The notes under the pieces are model-generated. The model did no database searches. It was given only the letters and a program-made list of their open reading frames with translations, and was not told the origin of the DNA. Shown here in pieces: positions 27,633-37,183 of a stretch of 64,000 nt of DNA. A program made the position numbers and the translations under genes. The DNA lies in the NCBI RefSeq assembly GCF_009363555.1, contig NZ_CP045372.1, forward strand, positions 1,685,501-1,749,500, in the 5' to 3' direction. Source of the DNA: Sulfitobacter sp. THAF37 (lineage in GTDB: Bacteria; Pseudomonadota; Alphaproteobacteria; Rhodobacterales; Rhodobacteraceae). How positions within the stretch are numbered: position 1 is the first letter of the stretch; every line of letters starts with the position of its first letter.

Positions 27633-28619
27633 ATGCTTCATACACTTATTCGCGCGCCAAAGGCCCTGATGGGCGCGGCTGCGCTTGTCGCGCTGGGCTT
27701 TGCGGCCCCCGCTGCGGCGCAGACACAGCTTTCCATCGCGACCGGCGGCACCGGCGGGGTCTACTACCCCATGGGCGGCGGCCTGGCCGAAGTGATCAAC
27801 AAGAACGTGGAAGGCTATTCCGCCACCGCCGAAGTCACCGGCGCCTCGGTCGAGAACATGGGCCTGATCGCGACCGGCGATGCCGACCTCGCCATCGGCC
27901 TGGCCGACACGGTCGCGCAAGCCTACCAAGGCACGGGCCGTTTCGAGGGCCAGCAGCTGCCGATGGTGCGCGGCCTTGCGTCACTTTATGCAAACATGAT
28001 CCACATCGTGGCGCTGTCTGACAGCGGGATCACCTCGCTCGAAGACCTGCGTGGCAAGCGCGTCTCCATCGGTGCGCCCGGTTCGGGCACAGAGGTGAAC
28101 ACCAACGCCATCCTTGAGGCGAACGGCATCAGCTACGACGACATCGACGAACAGCGCCTGAACTTCAACGAAACAGCGGATGCGCTGGCCAACGGAGACA
28201 TCGACGCGGGCTTCTGGTCGGTCGGTGCGCCGACGTCGTCGATCCTCAACCTGTCGACGACCCAGGACATCGTGATCATCGCCCTGACCGAAGAGCAGCT
28301 GAACGCCGCACGCGACGCGGACGCGACCTTTGCAGTCACGACGCTGGCCGGTGGAACCTACACCGGCGTGGACGAGGATATCTCGGTCCTCGGGATTCCG
28401 AACGTGCTGGCCGTTTCTTCCGAGATGTCGGACGATCTGGCCTATGCGATCACCAGTTCGATGTTCGAAAACATCGCCGATCTGCAGGCGGTTCACCCGG
28501 CGGCGAACCAGACCACGGTCGAATTCACGCTCGATGCGACACCGGTGCCGCTGCATCCCGGTGCCATCCGCTACTTCGAAGAGATCGGGGCCGAGATCCC
28601 GGACCGCCTGCGTCCGTGA
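27633..28619 (+). CDS. TAXI-family TRAP transporter substrate-binding protein
   Basis: 328 aa. Start at 27633 is set by GGGAGG upstream and by the Sec signal peptide that ends near APAAAQ. The mature protein begins TQLSIATGGTGGVYYPMGGG, the signature of TAXI proteins (TRAP-associated extracytoplasmic immunogenic). It captures a small carboxylate or amino acid in the periplasm for the fused permease two genes downstream. The gene overlaps the DUF1850 gene by GTGA. Confidence 0.92.
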   Translation: MLHTLIRAPKALMGAAALVALGFAAPAAAQTQLSIATGGTGGVYYPMGGGLAEVINKNVEGYSATAEVTGASVENMGLIATGDADLAIGLADTVAQAYQGTGRFEGQQLPMVRGLASLYANMIHIVALSDSGITSLEDLRGKRVSIGAPGSGTEVNTNAILEANGISYDDIDEQRLNFNETADALANGDIDAGFWSVGAPTSSILNLSTTQDIVIIALTEEQLNAARDADATFAVTTLAGGTYTGVDEDISVLGIPNVLAVSSEMSDDLAYAITSSMFENIADLQAVHPAANQTTVEFTLDATPVPLHPGAIRYFEEIGAEIPDRLRP

Positions 28620-29086
28620 CACGCGGCGCAAGAGGAGGGCTTTTGGCCCTCCTCCTGTCTTTTCCGCCTCTCGCCTCGGCGGCAGAACTTGTCGCCACCC
28701 GTGAGACCGGCGAGGAAATCGCCCGGTTCGACGTGAAGAACGGCGAGGGCTGGTGCGTGCTCTGGCACCACTCGGTCAAGGGGTTCGAAGTTTCCGACTG
28801 CTACGAGAACCGCGAAGGCCGGATGGTCCTGATCTGGTCGCATCTCCCCGATTTCGCGGCCGGGCTCGACCATATCCCCGGACGCGGACGGCAGGTGACG
28901 GACGGACAGGGCGGCTATTTCATACTGGACATCGACGAACCCGTGCCGGGCGACGCTTATGTGCTGCGCCCCGGTGCCGGACCCGTCGATCACCGGATCA
29001 GAATGGGTGACAGGGTGGTTTCCCTGTCGGCGGCGGCCCCGCGTGAACGGGTGCGGATCGCCTTGGTTGGGACGGACAACGAATGA
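28616..29086 (+). CDS. DUF1850 domain protein of the TAXI-TRAP operon
   Basis: 156 aa, starting with GTG at 28616 inside the previous stop. A signal-peptide-like N-terminus (LLALLLSFPPLASA) suggests a periplasmic protein. The central GWCVLWHHSVKGFEVSDCYE segment is typical of DUF1850, a family that almost always sits between a TAXI binding protein and its permease. The role is unknown; an accessory part of the transporter is likely. It overlaps the permease start by ATGA. Confidence 0.85.
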   Translation: MTRGARGGLLALLLSFPPLASAAELVATRETGEEIARFDVKNGEGWCVLWHHSVKGFEVSDCYENREGRMVLIWSHLPDFAAGLDHIPGRGRQVTDGQGGYFILDIDEPVPGDAYVLRPGAGPVDHRIRMGDRVVSLSAAAPRERVRIALVGTDNE

Positions 29087-31068
29087 CCACGGAAAACGAC
29101 ATCAACCCCGAAGCGGTCGCGCAGCCCCGCATCGTGTTGCGCGCCATCATGCTGATCGGCATCGCCCTGTCGCTGTTCCAGCTCTGGGCGGCGGGGGTTC
29201 AGCCGCTGGGCCTGTTCTTTCAGCGGCCGATCCACCTGGGCTTTGTTCTGGTACTGTGCTTTCTCATTTTTCCGGTCTTCGGGCCGGGCCGTCCGCGCGG
29301 GCCGCTGGGCTGGGCAATCGACGGGCCGCTGATCCTCTGCGGGATCGCGGCGGGCGCCTGGGTGCCGCTGAACATCGACACAATCGCCAACCAGATCTTT
29401 CCACGCCAGATCGATGTCTGGATGGGTGTGCTGACCATCTTCGTCGTGCTCGAAGGGGCGCGTCGGGCGGTGGGGCTCGGCATGACCATTATCGGTGCGG
29501 TTTTTCTGGCCTATGCCTTTGCGGGGAACAGGGGCGAACTGCCGTTCCTCGCCGACTGGATGCCGGGCATCCTGAACCACCGCGGCTACTCACTGGACCG
29601 CGTCGCCAGTCAGATGACGCTGGGTGCCGAAGGAATCTTCGGCATTCCGCTGGGTGTTGCCGCCACGTTCGTTTTCATCTTCGTTCTCTTCGGCGCGTTT
29701 CTCGAAGCGACAGGCGCCGGTAAATTCTTCATCGACCTGGCCTATGCCGCCACCGGGCGCCAGCGTGGCGGCCCGGCCAAGGCGGCTGTGATCGCCTCGG
29801 CGGGCATGGGGTCGATCTCGGGCTCGGCCATCGCAAATGTCGTGACCACGGGGGCCTTCACCATTCCGCTGATGAAGAAACTGGGCTACCGCCCCGCACA
29901 GGCCGGCGGGATCGAAGCCGCGGCTTCTACGGGCGGGCAGATCATGCCGCCGCTGATGGGCGCGGGCGCGTTCCTGATGTCCGAATTCACACGCATGCCT
30001 TACGTGGACATCGTGCTGATCTCCATCTTTCCGGCGGTGCTGTATTTCGGCATCGTTTACCTGCTGGTGCATATCGCGGCGGTCAAACAGGGCATGACCG
30101 GCCTGCCAAGCGCCGAGCTGCCGCGCACCCGCGCCGTACTGGCCGAGGGCTGGCATTTCCTGCTGCCGCTCGTGGCGCTGATTGCGCTGCTGGTGGCGGG
30201 GTATTCGCCGATGCGGGTGGGGTTCTACGCGATCCTGTCGATCATGGCGGCCGCCGCCGCCCGCGCGCTCTGGAGCTTCGCGGCCAGGGGGCCGACCATG
30301 TCGGGCTTTGTCGCGCTGTGCCGTACCGGCATCCGCCTCACGCTGGATGCGCTGGAGCTGGGCGCGCGCAATGCGGTTGCGGTGTCCATGGCCTGTGCCG
30401 TGGCGGGGATCATCGTCGGCGTCGTTGGCCTGACCGGGCTGGGGCTGAAGTTCTCGGCCATGATGATCGCCTTTTCCGGCGGCAACCTGCTGCTGGCGCT
30501 GTTGCTGGTTGTCATCGCCTCGCTGATCCTGGGGATGGGGCTGCCGGTGACGGCTGCCTACATCGTGCTGATCATTCTCGTCGGCCCCGCCCTGACCGAG
30601 GAATTCGGCATTCCGCTGCTGATCGCGCACCTCGTCGTCTTCTGGTACTCGCAGGACAGCAACGTGACGCCACCGGTCGCTCTGGCCGGGTTCGCCGGGG
30701 CGGCCATCGCCGGGTCCAAACCGATGGAGACCAGCGTGCAGGCGTGGAAATACGCCAAGGGCCTCTACCTGATCCCGCTCTTCATGGTCTTCAACGAAGA
30801 GATCATCCTCGGCGGGCCGGTGCTTCTAGTGCTGTGGAGCGGCCTGATCGCGATCCTCGGGCTCGTCGCCTTTGCCGCGGTACTCGAAGCCTTCCTGTTC
30901 CGGCCCCTGCAGCTTTGGATGCGGGTGCTGCTGCTGCCGGGTATCGTGGCGCTGTTCTGGCCTTCGCTGACGGTCGAAATCGCCGGGGCGGCGCTGGTGG
31001 TGGCGTTGCTGGCACTGAACTTTGCGCAGTCCAGGCGGGACCCCGACGGGGGTGTCGCCGCCGTATGA
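29083..31068 (+). CDS. TRAP transporter fused permease (4TM/12TM), TAXI type
   Basis: 661 aa with roughly 16-18 hydrophobic segments: the small DctQ-like part (about 1-130) is fused to the large DctM-like part. Conserved TRAP segments include SGSAIANVVTTGAFTIPLMK, EAAASTGGQIMPPLMGAGAF and MGLPVTAAYIVLIILVGPAL. It uses an ion gradient rather than ATP to import the TAXI ligand. The fused form is normal for TAXI systems. Confidence 0.93.
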   Translation: MTTENDINPEAVAQPRIVLRAIMLIGIALSLFQLWAAGVQPLGLFFQRPIHLGFVLVLCFLIFPVFGPGRPRGPLGWAIDGPLILCGIAAGAWVPLNIDTIANQIFPRQIDVWMGVLTIFVVLEGARRAVGLGMTIIGAVFLAYAFAGNRGELPFLADWMPGILNHRGYSLDRVASQMTLGAEGIFGIPLGVAATFVFIFVLFGAFLEATGAGKFFIDLAYAATGRQRGGPAKAAVIASAGMGSISGSAIANVVTTGAFTIPLMKKLGYRPAQAGGIEAAASTGGQIMPPLMGAGAFLMSEFTRMPYVDIVLISIFPAVLYFGIVYLLVHIAAVKQGMTGLPSAELPRTRAVLAEGWHFLLPLVALIALLVAGYSPMRVGFYAILSIMAAAAARALWSFAARGPTMSGFVALCRTGIRLTLDALELGARNAVAVSMACAVAGIIVGVVGLTGLGLKFSAMMIAFSGGNLLLALLLVVIASLILGMGLPVTAAYIVLIILVGPALTEEFGIPLLIAHLVVFWYSQDSNVTPPVALAGFAGAAIAGSKPMETSVQAWKYAKGLYLIPLFMVFNEEIILGGPVLLVLWSGLIAILGLVAFAAVLEAFLFRPLQLWMRVLLLPGIVALFWPSLTVEIAGAALVVALLALNFAQSRRDPDGGVAAV

Positions 31069-31102
31069 CCGTCGGCGCCACAGCGGGGGGCGGGGCGGCG
31101 CG

Positions 31103-32836
31103 GTGACGGTCGCACGGTCGCTCATCCTTGCGGCTCTGGTGGCGGCGCTGGTCTGGTTCGTCGCGCATGCCTGGACAACCGCCACGGTCCGGCAGGGGCT
31201 GGATCAGACCCTGCTGCTGACCACCCGCGCGGTCGAAGCGGAGATCGACCGCCTGCGTGCGCTGCCGGTCGTCACCGCCGAAGACGCGCGCATCCGTGAC
31301 GCATTGTCTGGCACCGGTCCACTGCAGGCCGCGAACCGGTACCTTGAAGCCGTGGCCAACCACGCTGGCGCGGACGAGCTTTTCCTGATCGACCGAACAG
31401 GCGAAACCATCGCCGCGTCGAACTGGAACCGGCCCGGCAGCTTTCTGGGGCAGAATTATGCCTTTCGCCCGTACTTCAAGGATGCGCTTGCCACCGGGCA
31501 AGGGCAATTCTACGCCATCGGCGTGACCACGGGCATACCGGGGTACTTTCTGGCGGCGCGGGTCGATGTGGATGGCACGCGGGGGGTCATGGTGGTCAAG
31601 CTGGACCTGCGCCCGCTGCAAGAGACCTGGCGCGCCGCCGAAGCCGACGTGGCGCTGGCGGATGAACACGGGGTCGTCTTTCTGTCCGCCCGTCCGGAAT
31701 GGCAGTATCGCCCGCTTGTGCCGCTGACCCCCGAGACGCTGGGCAACCTGCGGGCCGCCCGCGTCTACGAGGGCGTGGGCCTGAGCGAGGCCGCGCCTCT
31801 GCTTTCCGGTCCGGTCGAGGGCGCGGATGCGCGCGGTGACGGCTGGCTGGCCCGGATCGGCCAGGTGCCCGGTACAGGCACCCGGGTCATCGCCCTGCGG
31901 CCTCTCGCGGGGGTGCGGCTGGCCACCTTCGGCTGGGCGGCGCTTGCGGCCCTGGCCACGCTTGCCATCGCAGCGATGGTCAATGCCATGGAGCAGCGCC
32001 GCCAGATCATCGCCATGCGGCTGTCGCAGTCCGAACGGCTGGAGGCGATGGTGATCGACCGCACCGCCGACCTCGCCCGGGAGGTCGAGGCGCGCAAACA
32101 GGTGGAAACCGACCTGCGCGCGGCACAGGAGGCGCTGATCCACACCGAGAAAATGGCCGCCATGGGCCGCATGTCCGCCGCCATCGTGCATGAGATCAGC
32201 CAGCCACTGGCCGCGATGGAGGCGACGCTGGCCGCTGCTGAACTTGGCATCCAGCCGCAGGATGACCGCACGCCCGCCCGTATCGGCAAGGCGCGGGACA
32301 TGATCCGCCGGATGCAACGCACCACCAAGCACCTCAAGAGCTTTGCCCGCAAGGATACCGCCCAGCTCAGCCTGATCGACCTGCGCGCGCCGCTGAAATC
32401 CGCGCTCGACCTCGTGCTGCCGCGCGCGCGGGCGGTGGGGGTCTCGCCGGTGCTGCACCTGCCCGACGACCCGGTGCGGGTCATGGCCGGGACCCTGCGC
32501 ATCGAACAGGTCGTGGCGAACCTGCTGCTCAATGCGCTGGACGCGGTGGAGGGAGCGGCGCAGCCCGAGGTCACGATGACGCTGTCGATCGACGGCGGAC
32601 AGGCAACGGTCAGCGTGGCGGACAACGGTGTCGGCATCTCGGACGCCGATCTGCCCCGCGCGGCAGAGCCGTTCTTTTCCACCAAGCAGACCGGCGAGGG
32701 GCTGGGCCTTGGACTTGCGATCTGCAAAGTGATCCTTGCGGATTTCGGCGGCACGTTCGATATCACCTCGGCATCGGGGCAGGGCACTCGGGTGACGGTG
32801 ACATTGCCCCGCGCCCAGGAGGAGGACAGTGAATGA
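31103..32836 (+). CDS. DctB-like sensor histidine kinase
   Basis: About 577 aa from GTG 31103 (reads TVARSLILAALVAALVWF next), which puts a membrane segment at residues ~4-25; an ATG at 31022 inside the permease gene would add a basic, unlikely leader. A periplasmic double-Cache-type domain (about 30-270) contains the FLIDRTGETIAASNW and GQNYAFRPYFKDALA segments. A second membrane helix at ~274-297 leads to the dimerisation helix with His363 in VHEISQPLAAM, then the N, G1 (VADNGVGIS) and G2 (GEGLGLGLAICK) boxes. It overlaps the regulator by ATGA and should sense the transported carboxylate. Confidence 0.9.
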   Translation: MTVARSLILAALVAALVWFVAHAWTTATVRQGLDQTLLLTTRAVEAEIDRLRALPVVTAEDARIRDALSGTGPLQAANRYLEAVANHAGADELFLIDRTGETIAASNWNRPGSFLGQNYAFRPYFKDALATGQGQFYAIGVTTGIPGYFLAARVDVDGTRGVMVVKLDLRPLQETWRAAEADVALADEHGVVFLSARPEWQYRPLVPLTPETLGNLRAARVYEGVGLSEAAPLLSGPVEGADARGDGWLARIGQVPGTGTRVIALRPLAGVRLATFGWAALAALATLAIAAMVNAMEQRRQIIAMRLSQSERLEAMVIDRTADLAREVEARKQVETDLRAAQEALIHTEKMAAMGRMSAAIVHEISQPLAAMEATLAAAELGIQPQDDRTPARIGKARDMIRRMQRTTKHLKSFARKDTAQLSLIDLRAPLKSALDLVLPRARAVGVSPVLHLPDDPVRVMAGTLRIEQVVANLLLNALDAVEGAAQPEVTMTLSIDGGQATVSVADNGVGISDADLPRAAEPFFSTKQTGEGLGLGLAICKVILADFGGTFDITSASGQGTRVTVTLPRAQEEDSE

Positions 32837-34161
32837 TGGCGGCGCGTGTGGACATCGTGGACGACGACGCCGACCACCTCTCGGCCCTGTCCGACCTGGT
32901 GGAAACAGCGGGTTACGCTGTGCGCGCCTTCGCGGCGGCAGGTGATCTGCTGGCGGCCCTTTCGGACCCGCCCGACATGATCATCAGCGACCTGCGGATG
33001 CCGGTCATGGATGGCATCGGGCTGCTCAAGGCGTTGCGCGAAAGGGCGATCAGCGTGCCGGTGGTGTTGCTGACCGGCCACGGCGACGTCGCCCATGCGG
33101 TCGAGGCGATCCGCGCGGGGGCCGACGACTTTATCGAAAAGCCATATGATTCCGTGCATCTGCTGTCGGTGATCCGCCGCACGACCGAGGCCGAGGCCGC
33201 CCGGCGGGAGGTCGCGCGTCTGCAACGGGAACTGGGCGAGCGGGACAGGGTCAGCATCCTGGGCCGATCCCGCGCGATGCGCGCCTTTCGGGATCGCATC
33301 GCGGCGCTGGCGTCGGTGGACCTGGACGTGCTGATCACCGGCGAGACCGGCACCGGCAAGGAACTGGCGGCACGCGCGATCCACGCGGACAGTGCGCGGG
33401 CAGGCGGCCCCTTTGTCGCGCTGAACTGCGCGGCCCTGTCAGAGGCGACCGCCGAAACCATGCTCTTTGGCCATGGTGAGGGGGTTTTCGCCCATGATGC
33501 CAAGGGCCGCGCGGGCAAGCTGGAGGTCGCGGACGGCGGCACATTGATGCTGGACGAGGTCGAGACGATGCCGCCGCCGATCCAGGCCAAGCTGCTGCGC
33601 GTGCTTCAGGAACGCACCGTCGAGCGGATCGGCGAAACCGTACCGCGCCCGCTCGACATCCGGGTGGTCGCCACGACCAAGACGTCGCTGCGGATGCAGC
33701 CGGAGTTCCGGCCCGACCTCTATTTCCGCCTCGCCGGGATCGAACTGACCACCCCGACCCTGCGCGAGGCAGGCGAGGACATTCCCCTGATCTTTGCCCA
33801 TTACGCACAGCTGGCCGCGCGCCGATATGGCCGTGCGGACCCCGAACTCCCGTGGCCGGTACAGCAAAGGCTCAGGCGGATGGCCTGGCCCGGCAACATC
33901 CGCGAACTGAAGGCCAGCGCCGAGGCCTTTGCCCTGGGCCTGTTCGTCCCGACCGGCGCGGCGGGCGCGGCCGCCGGTCCGGTGTCGCTCGCCGATCGTG
34001 TCGCGGATTTCGAAGCGCGCGAGATCGCGGCGGTGCTGGATGCCCATGTGGGCAACACGCTGCGCGCCGCCGAAACGCTGGGCATCCCCCGCCGGACGCT
34101 CAACGACAAGATGCGCCGCTACGGCCTGTCGTCGACCCCCGGTCCCGGCGATGACGGCTGA
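32833..34161 (+). CDS. DctD/NtrC-like response regulator with degenerate GAFTGA loop
   Basis: 442 aa: receiver domain with Asp53 in IISDLRMPVMDG, AAA+ domain with Walker A GETGTGKE (170-177) and Walker B GGTLMLDEVE, and a C-terminal Fis-type helix-turn-helix (TLRAAETLGIPRRTLNDKMR). The loop that contacts sigma-54, normally GAFTGA, reads GVFAHD (217-222). ATPase motifs are otherwise intact. It should control the TAXI-TRAP operon with its partner kinase, but perhaps without sigma-54, as known for Rhodobacter capsulatus NtrC. Confidence 0.9.
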   Translation: MMAARVDIVDDDADHLSALSDLVETAGYAVRAFAAAGDLLAALSDPPDMIISDLRMPVMDGIGLLKALRERAISVPVVLLTGHGDVAHAVEAIRAGADDFIEKPYDSVHLLSVIRRTTEAEAARREVARLQRELGERDRVSILGRSRAMRAFRDRIAALASVDLDVLITGETGTGKELAARAIHADSARAGGPFVALNCAALSEATAETMLFGHGEGVFAHDAKGRAGKLEVADGGTLMLDEVETMPPPIQAKLLRVLQERTVERIGETVPRPLDIRVVATTKTSLRMQPEFRPDLYFRLAGIELTTPTLREAGEDIPLIFAHYAQLAARRYGRADPELPWPVQQRLRRMAWPGNIRELKASAEAFALGLFVPTGAAGAAAGPVSLADRVADFEAREIAAVLDAHVGNTLRAAETLGIPRRTLNDKMRRYGLSSTPGPGDDG

Positions 34162-34167
34162 CCGCCC

Positions 34168-34186
34168 GCCGCCCCCGCAAGGCGGC
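34168..34186. terminator. Hairpin between convergent operons
   Basis: GCCGCC and GGCGGC arms around a 7-nt loop, lying between the response-regulator stop and the ABC ATPase stop. No T-run; weak evidence for a bidirectional terminator. Confidence 0.3.
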
Positions 34187-34950
34187 TATTGCGCCGCATA
34201 GGCCGAGGGACCGTCCACGATCATCATCGGGCAGCCGCGCGAACAGCGTTCGACCCGGCTGTCGATGCCGTAAAGGCGGCCGATCATCCCGGGCGTCAGC
34301 ACCTCCAGCGTCGGCCCGGTGGCCAGGATGCGCCCCTCTGCCATCGCCATCACCGTTGTGCAGGCGCGCATCACCTGGTTGAGATCGTGCAGCGCCAGGA
34401 TCACCACCGCGCCGGTGTCCTCGGCATAGCTGCGCAGGCCGTCCAGCACTTCGTACTGCCGGTAAAGGTCCAGCGCCGAGGTCGGTTCGTCCATCAGCAC
34501 GACCCGGGGGCGCGTCACCAGCGTCTGTGCGATGCTGACAGACTGGCGCTGGCCGCCCGACAGTTCGGGCAGCTGCCGGTCCGCCAGATGCGCCACGCCG
34601 AACCGCTGCAACGCCGCGTCCACCGCCGCCAGCTCCTCCGCCGAAAGCCGCCAGCCGCCGCCGCCCTGCTTCAGCGCGAGGATCACGGATTCGTAGACCG
34701 TCAGCGCGGCATTCATGCCGGTGTCCTGCGGCATGTAGCGCAGATCGTCCTGATCGGCGCCGGACAGATGCACCGCGCCCGAGCCGCGCAGCTGGCCCGC
34801 GATGCGGCGGAACAGCGTGGACTTGCCCGCCGCGTTGGCACCCACCAGCGCAGTCAGCGTGCCGCCGCCGATTTCGGGCGTGGTGGCATCGGTCAGAATG
34901 TGGCGCCGCCCGTAGCGTGCGCCGACCCGGTCGAGCGTGAGGCTTACCAT
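34186..34950 (-). CDS. Iron-complex ABC transporter ATP-binding protein (FecE-like)
   Basis: 254 aa from ATG 34950 (MVSLTLDRVGARYGRRHIL), overlapping the permease stop by 7 nt; the longer open frame is antisense-like. Walker A is GANAAGKSTL, signature ELSGGQRQSVSIAQTL and Walker B VLMDEPTSALD. GANAAGKST differs from the common GPNGAGKST but keeps the lysine and Ser/Thr. It powers the importer formed with the FecCD-like permease and the binding protein encoded upstream. Confidence 0.88.
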   Translation of the reverse strand: MVSLTLDRVGARYGRRHILTDATTPEIGGGTLTALVGANAAGKSTLFRRIAGQLRGSGAVHLSGADQDDLRYMPQDTGMNAALTVYESVILALKQGGGGWRLSAEELAAVDAALQRFGVAHLADRQLPELSGGQRQSVSIAQTLVTRPRVVLMDEPTSALDLYRQYEVLDGLRSYAEDTGAVVILALHDLNQVMRACTTVMAMAEGRILATGPTLEVLTPGMIGRLYGIDSRVERCSRGCPMMIVDGPSAYAAQ

Positions 34951-36005
34951 GACTTGCGTCCTTTCGTCAGGATCAGGGCAGCAAAGAAGGGCACCCCGAC
35001 CAATGCCGTGATGATGCCGATGGGCAGGACCGCGCCGGGCAGGATCGCCTTGGACAGCACCGAGGTCGCCGACAGGATCACCGCCCCCGACAGCATCGCG
35101 CCGGGCAGGAAAAACCGCTGATCCTCCCCCAGCAGCAGGCGCGCCACATGCGGGCCGACAATGCCGATGAACCCGATTGTTCCAACAAAGCTGACCGGCA
35201 CAGCGGCCAGCAGCGACACCAGGAACAGCGCCTCCAGCCGAAGGCGTTTGACCGGTACGCCCATCGCCGCCGCCCGCGCTTCGCCCAGCCGGATCGCGGT
35301 CAGCGCCCAGGCGCGGCGCGCAAAGAGCGGCGTGCACACCGCAAGGATGACGGCGCAGACACCGACCTTGGCCCAGGTCGCCTTGGTCAGGCTGCCCATG
35401 GTCCAGAAAACCACTGCCGACAGCGCCTGTTCAGAGGCGAAATACTGCAGCAGCGCCAGTGCAGCGTTGAAGCTGAAGACCAGCGCGATGCCCAGCAGAA
35501 CGATGGTTTCCACCGTCACGCCACGCATGGTGGACAGACCGAAGATCAGCAAAGAGGCTGCCATCGCCATCGCGAAGGCGTTGATCGGCACCATCAGCGA
35601 GACCGCCGCGGGAAAGATCGCGACACCCAGCACCATTGCCAGTGCCGCACCAAAGCTCGCCGCCGCCGACAGGCCAAGGGTAAACGGACTGGCAAGCGGG
35701 TTCGCCAGGATGGTCTGCATCTGCGCGCCCGCCAGCGACAGGCTGGCGCCCACTGTGACGGCAAGCAGCGCCATGGGCATCCGGATGTCCCAGATCACCA
35801 CCCGCATCTGCAGGTCGCTCGACCCGGGCGCAAAGATCGTGCGCAGGACGTCGCCCAGCGGATAGCGCGCCGGGCCCAGAGACACATCGACGGCCAGTGA
35901 AAGGACCAGAAGCGTGGTCAGCCCCGCCAGAATGGCGAGGCGTCGCGCGACCAGCCCTCGATAGCTTGCCGCATGGGGCAGGGCGGCGGTGTCGGCTGTG
36001 ACCAT
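34944..36005 (-). CDS. Iron-complex ABC transporter permease (FecCD/BtuC family)
   Basis: 353 aa with about ten membrane helices. Typical BtuC-family segments: GASLSLAGAQMQTILANPLASP and GTIGFIGIVGPHVARLLLGED. It presumably dimerises to form the pore for a ferric siderophore, haem or cobalamin. It lies between the binding-protein gene (47 bp upstream) and the ATPase (overlapping). No TonB receptor gene is nearby, so the ligand cannot be inferred from context. Confidence 0.9.
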   Translation of the reverse strand: MVTADTAALPHAASYRGLVARRLAILAGLTTLLVLSLAVDVSLGPARYPLGDVLRTIFAPGSSDLQMRVVIWDIRMPMALLAVTVGASLSLAGAQMQTILANPLASPFTLGLSAAASFGAALAMVLGVAIFPAAVSLMVPINAFAMAMAASLLIFGLSTMRGVTVETIVLLGIALVFSFNAALALLQYFASEQALSAVVFWTMGSLTKATWAKVGVCAVILAVCTPLFARRAWALTAIRLGEARAAAMGVPVKRLRLEALFLVSLLAAVPVSFVGTIGFIGIVGPHVARLLLGEDQRFFLPGAMLSGAVILSATSVLSKAILPGAVLPIGIITALVGVPFFAALILTKGRKSW

Positions 36006-36052
36006 TGGGGCCTCCTCAGGTTCGGGGCGACCCCTTGGCCGCCCCTTTGCAT

Positions 36053-37183
36053 TCAGTTCGACACCTGATCAAGCGAGACCCAGTAGCCGGGATGGTAGTC
36101 CACCGGCAGAAAGCGGTCATGCAGCTCTTTCATTGTCGATTCCGGGTCCAGGTCGGGGAACAGGTCCGGATGAAGCCATTTCGCCAGCTGCTGCACCGCG
36201 ACAAAGCTGTAGGGGCTGTTGTAGAACTGGTGCCAGATGGCGTGTACGTTGCCGTTCTCCACCGCCGCAACGCCGGTAAAGCCGGGCCGTTCCATCAGGG
36301 CCGCGAGTTTCGATTTCGCCTCTGCCGTGTCAGTGCCGGGACCGACGCCGATCCAGTCGCCGCCGGGGACATAGGCGTCCCAGACGCCGCCCGTCACCAC
36401 GATCTGGTCGGGATCGCTGGCGATCACCTGCTCGGCGTTGACCGTGCCGAATGTGCCGGGGATAAACGGCGCGGCCATGTTGTCGCCCCCCGCCAGTTCG
36501 ACGAAGGTGCCGAAATTGCCATTGCCGAAGGACATGCAGCAATCCTCTGAATAGCCGCCCGCGCGTTCGACAAAGACCAGTGGCCGCTCAAGCCCTTCTT
36601 GCGCATCCAGCACATCCGTAACCCGCGCGATCTGCCCCTCGTAGAAGGCGTTGAATTCGGCCGCGCGGGCGGTCTCACCGAAGAGCTGACCGATGATCTG
36701 CATCGACTGGGCGGTGTTCTCGAACGGTTTCTCGCGGAAATCGACATAGACGATGGGGATGCCGACCTTGGCCAGTTTCTCTTCATAGCCAGCCTCGTCG
36801 GTGGCGGCCTTCGCCTCCAGGTTCATGATCATCACGTCCGGGTCCAGCGCAACCGCCTGTTCAATGTCGAAGGTGCCGTCCTTGAAGCCGCCAAAGGTGG
36901 GGATGTCTGCCATATGCGGAAATTTCTCTGCATAGATCGCATAGCTTTCGGGCGCGGCCTGAAGCAGGTCTTCGCGCCAGCCGACGACGCGCTTGAACGG
37001 GTCGTCGCCGTCCAGTACGGCGGCAAAGAAGATCTGCCGCCCTTCCCCCAGGATCACGCGGTCGGCGGGCTCGGGCAGTGTCACTTCGCGTCCGGCGATA
37101 TCGGTCACTGTGACCGGGTCTGCCAGGACCAGGCCGGGAAGCAGGGACAGCGCCGCGGCGCCAAACGTCAGTTTCAGGGTCAT
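36053..37183 (-). CDS. Iron-complex ABC transporter substrate-binding protein (FepB/FecB-like)
   Basis: 376 aa with Sec signal MTLKLTFGAAALSLLPGLVLA, so periplasmic. The first mature block, PVTVTDIAGREVTLPEPADRV, is the standard opening of the ferric-siderophore/B12 binding family. A Cys pair in SEDCCMSFGNGNFGTF is unusual and could form a disulfide or bind a ligand. First gene of a three-gene importer with the permease and ATPase. Its promoter must lie in the AT-rich stretch just upstream of 37183. Confidence 0.88.
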   Translation of the reverse strand: MTLKLTFGAAALSLLPGLVLADPVTVTDIAGREVTLPEPADRVILGEGRQIFFAAVLDGDDPFKRVVGWREDLLQAAPESYAIYAEKFPHMADIPTFGGFKDGTFDIEQAVALDPDVMIMNLEAKAATDEAGYEEKLAKVGIPIVYVDFREKPFENTAQSMQIIGQLFGETARAAEFNAFYEGQIARVTDVLDAQEGLERPLVFVERAGGYSEDCCMSFGNGNFGTFVELAGGDNMAAPFIPGTFGTVNAEQVIASDPDQIVVTGGVWDAYVPGGDWIGVGPGTDTAEAKSKLAALMERPGFTGVAAVENGNVHAIWHQFYNSPYSFVAVQQLAKWLHPDLFPDLDPESTMKELHDRFLPVDYHPGYWVSLDQVSN

